A DNA stretch of 64,000 nucleotides. It comes from Mytilisepta virgata (Eukaryota; Mollusca; Bivalvia; Mytilida; Mytilidae). A program made the translations under genes and the position numbers. Numbering within the stretch: position 1 is the stretch's first letter; each line of letters opens with the position of its first letter. This document shows positions 58,802 through 64,000 of the stretch, one piece after another. The notes under the pieces were generated by a model that saw only the letters and a program-made list of their open reading frames with translations, was not told where the DNA came from and made no database searches. The DNA lies in contig CM051514.1 in the NCBI GenBank assembly GCA_028015205.1, positions 43,788,150-43,852,149 on the forward strand, in the 5' to 3' direction.

Positions 58802-59749
58802 ATAGTCCAGTCAATCTAGCATAAATTTGACCCTAACCTTAACGTAATTGCAACAGAAGATTTTTAAGTTCTAATCTTTAGCATTATACCCCAAATATAC
58901 ACAGAAAAAAGTCTAACAAAATCTAACTTGAGGAAGACTAAAAAATCACGATTTTAAAATTCCTATGGAGATTTGCATTGAAAATGGGAGATAACTCTGC
59001 AAAAAAGGCAGAAATATCAATAAAAATTGATACAAAATTATAACTTTACCGCTTCTTTTCAGCAGAATGTATTGATTCTTGATATTTTAGCCGTCTTTAG
59101 AGTATAACAAACAACTCTAAAGGTGTTTTCATATCTTTTATCAAGCTACAACCTAGATTTCGTAATTCATTAGTGGACCATTTATTAAATTTTTCAACAT
59201 GTCAAGGTAAAGAATCTCAAATTTAATAAAAATAATTATGCATACATTATTCTTTTTGTGGTTTAAAGTTTCTTTAAACAAGGTAGATGCTGAACAAATA
59301 TAATTTACAGATATAAACAATACCAAAATTTCACATTTTTTTTTTCAAAATGGTCACAAAGCCACAAATTTGCAATTTCTTTAATGAAAAATGCACACAA
59401 AAAAAAAAATAAAAATACCCATAACGCTTCGGTTTTGTACATTTCATGAGCAGAAGATTATATAATATAGTCAAATACGAACTTATAACCCCATCAAAGT
59501 ATCATACTTTACACGAATTTTAAGAAAATCAACCAAAACCTGACAAAAAAGACTCATTTTTGTGGAGTTATCTCCCCTCTCCAATGTTAATTTCCATAGG
59601 AAATTAAAAATGCTGATTTTGAGTTTTCCTCTAGTTAGATTTTATGGGACTTTTTTCTGTGTATATTTGGGGCTTAATGCTATAGATGAGAACTAAAACA
59701 TTTTCTTTTGCAATTAGTTTGAGGTTAAAACTTTGTTTGACTGGACTAT
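58802..59749. mobile_element. Long-TIR foldback element, copy 2 (948 bp)
   Basis: ATAGTCCAGTCAA (58802-58814) matches the reverse complement of 59737-59749. The arms stay alignable for about 200 bp, including CCCCAAATATACACAGAAAA and GGGAGATAACTC. The interior has no frame. It separates the 194-bp repeat units. Confidence 0.75.
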
Positions 59750-59754
59750 AACAG

Positions 59755-60009
59755 CAAGCCATAGATTTTGAAAATTTTCACATGGCCAGCCGCCTGGGTC
59801 GTTATATTGGAATTTTAATGTTTTGGGTACCTGAGCTAAAGGAACCAGTATCAAACATTCCTTTGGTCCCTGGAAGCGATAAAAATCTGATTTCTTGTGA
59901 CCCCTGGAACCAGTATATAATCATGTTTTATTTAGGAAATAATTCATGCAAACCATAGGTTTGTTGAAAATTTTCGCATGGCCTGGGTTGTTATATTGGA
60001 ATTATCCTT
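59755..60009 (+). repeat. 194-bp tandem repeat (right part)
   Basis: GCAAGCCATAGATTTTGAAA, then GTTTTGGGTACCTGAGCTAA (59822) and GACCCCTGGAACCAGTATAT. Continues the array of 58390-58700 and ends at the TTAA target of the next element. Confidence 0.75.
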
Positions 60010-60381
60010 TTAAAGTGGAACTAAAACGCTTATAGAAAGTTATTTTCATTTTATAGTACTAAAAAAACGTATAAAAACGCAAAAAACCCGATGAAATTCG
60101 GTAACTTAGTTTTCGAGATATTAGCAAAATACTGGCCGATCGTCATTTGCACACCTGAACGATTTGTTAAAAAACTCGAATATTACTAGTCGCCGGAAGT
60201 GACGTACTGTGCGGTTCAGATCTTGTACATAAATAGGTACAGGTCATTTGCAAAGTGAAAGCAGATTCAGTTGATTGTTTATACGTTATTGGTGACAACT
60301 ATCGATTGACAGTGCTTCTTATATATTCACCGACACTTGTTTGATGAAACATTGTACTTAATTTAAATCTACAATTCAACA

Positions 60382-60680
60382 ATGGGAAGGAATTGTGCAG
60401 TTGCGGGATGCAGCAACTCTGCAAAAACGGGACATACTCAACACGCTTTTCCAAAAGATGACCGACAACGTAGCTTGTGGGTTCGTTTTGTAAAACTAAC
60501 CTGTGTAGATTTTACTGTGTCAACTAAACACTCAGCCATATGTTCATAACACTTCTCAGAAGAATGCCATGAGGTTGACAGGTTGAGATTCAAGGAGTTA
60601 TTTGGTTTATCTGCTCATAACGGCAAGAGACTATTGCCAGGTTCAGTGCCAAGCATTTATCCCAACCAACATGACCAGTA
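60382..60680 (+). pseudogene. THAP zinc-finger exon interrupted by a stop
   Basis: From ATG 60382: GRNCAVAGCSNSAKTGHTQH, then AFPKDDRQRSLWVRFVK, C-S-stop-H-F, and finally LPGSVPSIYPNQ. This is the THAP order: C-x4-C, the FPK and W signatures, C-x2-H, and the AVPTIF-like box. The zinc ligands Cys, Cys, Cys, His are all kept, but the residue inside the C-x2-H pair is TAA (60547-60549), a one-base change from Glu, Lys or Gln. THAP domains bind DNA and are found in P-element and Kolobok transposases. A weak donor (CCA|GTATAC) near 60675 may end the exon. The promoter-like CCGGAAGTGACGT in the left TIR lies about 190 bp upstream. Confidence 0.75.
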
Positions 60681-60799
60681 TACATGGTATAGTGACGGTC
60701 TGCACCAAAATACTTTTGAAAAAATAATTCTAACATGTCTGATCTTATTTGTTTTTATATACCATGCATATGTCTTTATATATACATCAAATTTATGAG

Positions 60800-62500
60800 T
60801 ATATATGCACATGTTTGAAAATGAATGCATTATCATAATGTCATTGTGAGAATAAGCCTACATTAAGCCTATGCAGCCTCTCCTGTTGAATCAAAATTTT
60901 TTACGTATAACTATATTGTACCTTTACATCATACATAGGGTATATTTAAGGGTATTTTTAGAGTTATTTTGTTTGATTTACACCCCTTCTTTTCAAACCA
61001 CCACAGTTACCAACATCCTGAACATAGGGCTATTTAAAAATATTATTTATGGAGTAAGTAGAAGGTACATGTAAGGCCGCTTATATCAAATGCAGAGCCT
61101 TGACAGGCATGACTTTGAAAAGATGTAGCCAACAAGCTAACATAAGTTGTAGTACAATAAGAGGCTATTATAGCGAAATGTGTAGCTCCATAAAAAGTTA
61201 TTCTGGTCCCATGTCCCTCTGAATTTTTTTCTCTTTCTATGAGCATAAAAGTTATACATTTGTAACCATAATAATTTCAAATATTAAGAGTCTGCTGACT
61301 ATGGTAAAATAATACAATATAGAACAATACATGTACTTCCATGATATAACTACCTCTCTATTTATATAACATGTCCATGATCATAATCCTGATAATGCAG
61401 AAAATAATTTGGGTAAAAATGTAGCTTTTTTTAAAAGACATTCTATTTCATTAGCAATGTAAAGCTAAAGCAAAGTTAATGTCTAATTATTTATTAAAAG
61501 AATATGTATTTATTTATTCATTATTTATAAAAAAATATATATATATGACACTTCCAATCGTGCAAGAAATTTTAATTTCCCCCTAAATAGTATTAAACAC
61601 CTGTGAAAATTAAAACTAGTTCATGATATAAAACAAATTAGTAAACATGTGGATGGATATTTATCACCTTTAATCCTGGTAATTAAAACAGTTAAAGTTT
61701 TAGCACCTATTAATTAACATCCTGTTATCTAGTAATAAAGATCAAACAAACGTTTTAATCCCTCCAATCAGGTAAATAACAACTTGGCCATGCACCTACC
61801 ACCTGTGGAGTAAATCAATATACCGGTAACAAAGTCATTAGAAAGGTGTTATGAAAACCAGTTTTGACTGGTATTATAATTCAAATTACACAAAGAGCAT
61901 AAAGTCCCATAATCAATATTAACCAAATTATAACTCTACAAATGTGGTAATTATTTTGTAAGTTGAATAATTTTTTTATATTAAAATCCGTCAAAATCTT
62001 TTATTAAAGTTTTAGGTGTACAGTGCAGTTTCTCCAATGATTCTCTACATATTTTTATTATTACAACAAGGATTGTAAGAAATTACTTATCCCTCTCTAC
62101 ATATATGTCTCTGATTAAACTAAGAAATCTATTATATTTTTATAAGAAAATTCTGAAATTTTATGAATCTGTCAATTCAATAAAAAAACACATTACAATT
62201 CTACATCAAAATCTATATTACTATTCAGTAACTTATATCACTATTTGTAAAACATCTGTTTTAAAACTATCAATTAATATTGTGTCTTATATTTGCTTGT
62301 TTAAAAAAATAGTGTTTGTTTTTTATTCCTATAAGTTGGTCTTCCATTTGTATTTATGTTATACACACCTTTCAAAATATCTTTCACTTTCATTCTTTTT
62401 ATATATATGTATATGGGGGCATTTATTGAAATTTATTGGCTATACTATTATAAATCACTAGCATTGCTGTCTTCATCCATAATATATTCCTTCTGGTCAA
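60800..62500 (+). other. Interior of the Kolobok-like element, no identifiable transposase
   Basis: AT-rich. The longest frames (60871-61074, 62105-62461) are low-complexity and do not look like protein. Confidence 0.5.
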
Positions 62501-63010
62501 TGTAAACAAGTTCAAGAGTAGCCCGCACTGTACGTCATTTCCGGTCAATCGGGGTCACTCAGCGAGGAAACCCTGTTTCCGGAAATAGCGCTGATTGGAT
62601 TTCCCACAGGTAAAAATAATCCAACTTCACACGCTATTTTCTCCGTTATTACTTGACCAAATTTCATCGTTTTTTTTGCGTTTTTATACGTTTATTTAGT
62701 ACTATAAAATGAAAATAACTTGCTATAAGCGTTTTAGTTCCACTTTAACGAATATAAGGCCCAGATCGCATTTCTCCAGTCATAAAATCTTTTACAAAAA
62801 TTCATCCTACAACAGTTTACATACTTTCAACCACGCTCTAAATGCCTGTGATTTCGCGGGTGTGTTCTAGTACTACTTAAATAACGAGGTCCAATTTGTT
62901 AGCCGGCATGATTAAAAACGACGAATCAAAGAATTCAACTTTATATATAACTAACATAGGACAATGGTGTTGATTAAAAATTACACCATTCCAGGCCCTT
63001 TTGGTTTCCT

Positions 63011-63238
63011 CATAATTAATATTACCAATAATGAACAAGTTCCAGGTCGAATCCGATACCGATACCAATAGTATATGTCACATGTAGTTTCCAGTTGCAA
63101 CACATGACAACTAAGTTGAAGTTTTAAATTAAACTTGAGACTATTCTTTGTTTTTAATACACATAATTAATATTACCAATAATTAACAAGTTCCGTGTCG
63201 AATCCAATACTGATACCAATAGTATATGTCACATGTAG
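63011..63238 (+). repeat. 77-bp direct repeat, 151 bp apart
   Basis: CATAATTAATATTACCAATA...GTATATGTCACATGTAG at 63011-63087 and 63162-63238, with a few differences. The flanks 62749-63797 show no gene. Confidence 0.8.
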
Positions 63239-63797
63239 ACTGGGAGAGTATTGCAAAAATAAAAACTCGCATTCTTATATCTGAAACATATTTCCGTATG
63301 CAGATTTTCCTGAAATCACAGTACTTATTCTAGCATTTTTGTACCTTCTTCAAAGATCGCAATAATACACATGTAAATGAATGCAATAATTTCTGAATTT
63401 ACAGTATACACTGTACTGTTTGTGCACCAGGGTTTCAGTTTTTTCACTGGGGTCTGTATATTATGGTGGAAGGGGCGGGTCCATAAGATTTATTGGATCT
63501 GCAACTCCTCTCTAACCATTCTATCTTATACAACAGACTTTCTATATATTGAAACTATTTGTGCACTATGACATTAGGTCTGTAGGGGTGGTTGCAGGGG
63601 TATTGGATCAAAAGTTTTGTCATCTCCTACTACACAGTATGGAACCATCTCATTAAACAAAAATAGTAATAGTTTAGAGCAAGTTACTGATAGACTTTCC
63701 TATTTAGAGATTTGATATTCAGGGATTGACAAGACATTTCAAACTGCACATTGTATAACCATTAAAACACCCTGGAGAATACACTTAATTTGTATGC

Positions 63798-63960
63798 TGT
63801 GTTAGCGGTAAAGGTCGGCACACTCGCCTTGGGCGAATGATTTTATTATGTGGCTAATTAATATTCAGTTGCAATCCCCACATTGGTGAACGAAATCTTT
63901 GTCAAATTTCAAGCCAGAAGTGTGGATTCGAACAAATGTGTAGCTGACAAAAGTAATTTG
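63798..63960 (+). mobile_element. Possible tRNA-derived SINE head
   Basis: TGTTAGCGGTAAAGGTCGGC ACACTCGCC resembles an A-box region, and GTTGCAATCCCC near 63869 a B-box. The element runs to the window end, so its tail is unseen. Confidence 0.35.
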
Positions 63961-64000
63961 CAAAACCAAACACAAAAACAGGTCTTTTTAGTCATAGAAA

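Larger units (their letters stand above)
60014..62744 (+). mobile_element. Kolobok-like DNA transposon, long TIRs, TTAA target duplication
   Basis: TTAA flanks both ends (60010-60013 and 62745-62748). The first 88 bp (AGTGGAACTAAAACGCTTAT...) match the reverse complement of the last 88 bp with about five differences. Similarity continues more weakly to about 215 bp, including CCGGAAGTGACGTACTGTGC near 60195, mirrored at about 62525-62545. A THAP-domain exon lies at 60382. TTAA duplication plus a THAP domain is the known signature of the Kolobok superfamily. The transposase core was not found in the 1.7 kb that follows, so this is a decayed or internally deleted copy. Confidence 0.8.

Noticed and set aside
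62105..62461. 118-residue Leu/Tyr-rich frame inside the Kolobok-like element
   Set aside because: AT-rich low-complexity sequence with no transposase motif such as spaced acidic residues in context.

Overview
The window is eukaryotic nuclear DNA: AT-rich, gene-poor and packed with nested repeats. No operon, ribosome-binding site, CRISPR array or prokaryotic gene is visible. I recognise several repeats from memory as typical of marine bivalves, and the one at about 10050-10335 is abundant in mussels. A Mytilus-like mussel is therefore the best guess, but this rests on recall, not on a search.

Layout. 0-6.3 kb: three decayed genes or elements. These are a minus-strand SGNH-esterase pseudogene with a tandem 10-residue repeat tail, an internally deleted Ty3/Gypsy retrotransposon (zinc knuckle, protease, polypurine tract, LTR) abutting a telomere-like array, and a plus-strand zinc-finger-like pseudogene between AGC-rich repeats. 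A CpG-rich ETS/CRE motif array follows. 6.3-11.4 kb: mostly unassigned AT-rich DNA, a candidate first coding exon (9034-9047), a 29-G run and a mussel repeat. 11.4-28 kb: repeat families with hairpin-like ends and internal tandem arrays inserted into one another, two TIR elements with 6-bp target duplications, a tRNA-derived SINE, and two retrozyme-like pieces carrying hammerhead ribozyme motifs. 28.4-29.2 kb: the most convincing host coding exon, with three 47-residue repeats. 30.5-46.5 kb: an 8-kb direct tandem duplication with no convincing gene. 47-54 kb: more nested hairpin-ended repeats. 54.1 kb: a candidate terminal exon. 54.8-60 kb: two foldback elements flanking a 5'-truncated LINE with an intact reading frame. 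60.0-62.7 kb: a complete-looking DNA transposon with about 90-bp near-identical TIRs, TTAA target duplications and a THAP exon broken by a stop (Kolobok-like). The rest is unassigned.

How it fits together. The likely host gene is one split plus-strand gene whose introns hold most of the repeats. Exon 9034-9047, exon 28398 onward and exon 54119-54234 join in compatible phases, with the 28398 exon either read through to 29229 or spliced at 28453. The most notable finds are the hammerhead/retrozyme copies (four), the shared hairpin-ended architecture of about seven repeat families, the Kolobok-like element, and the 8-kb duplication, which could be an unpurged haplotype rather than a real duplication. 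Identities and lengths were judged by eye; nothing was searched or aligned by program.
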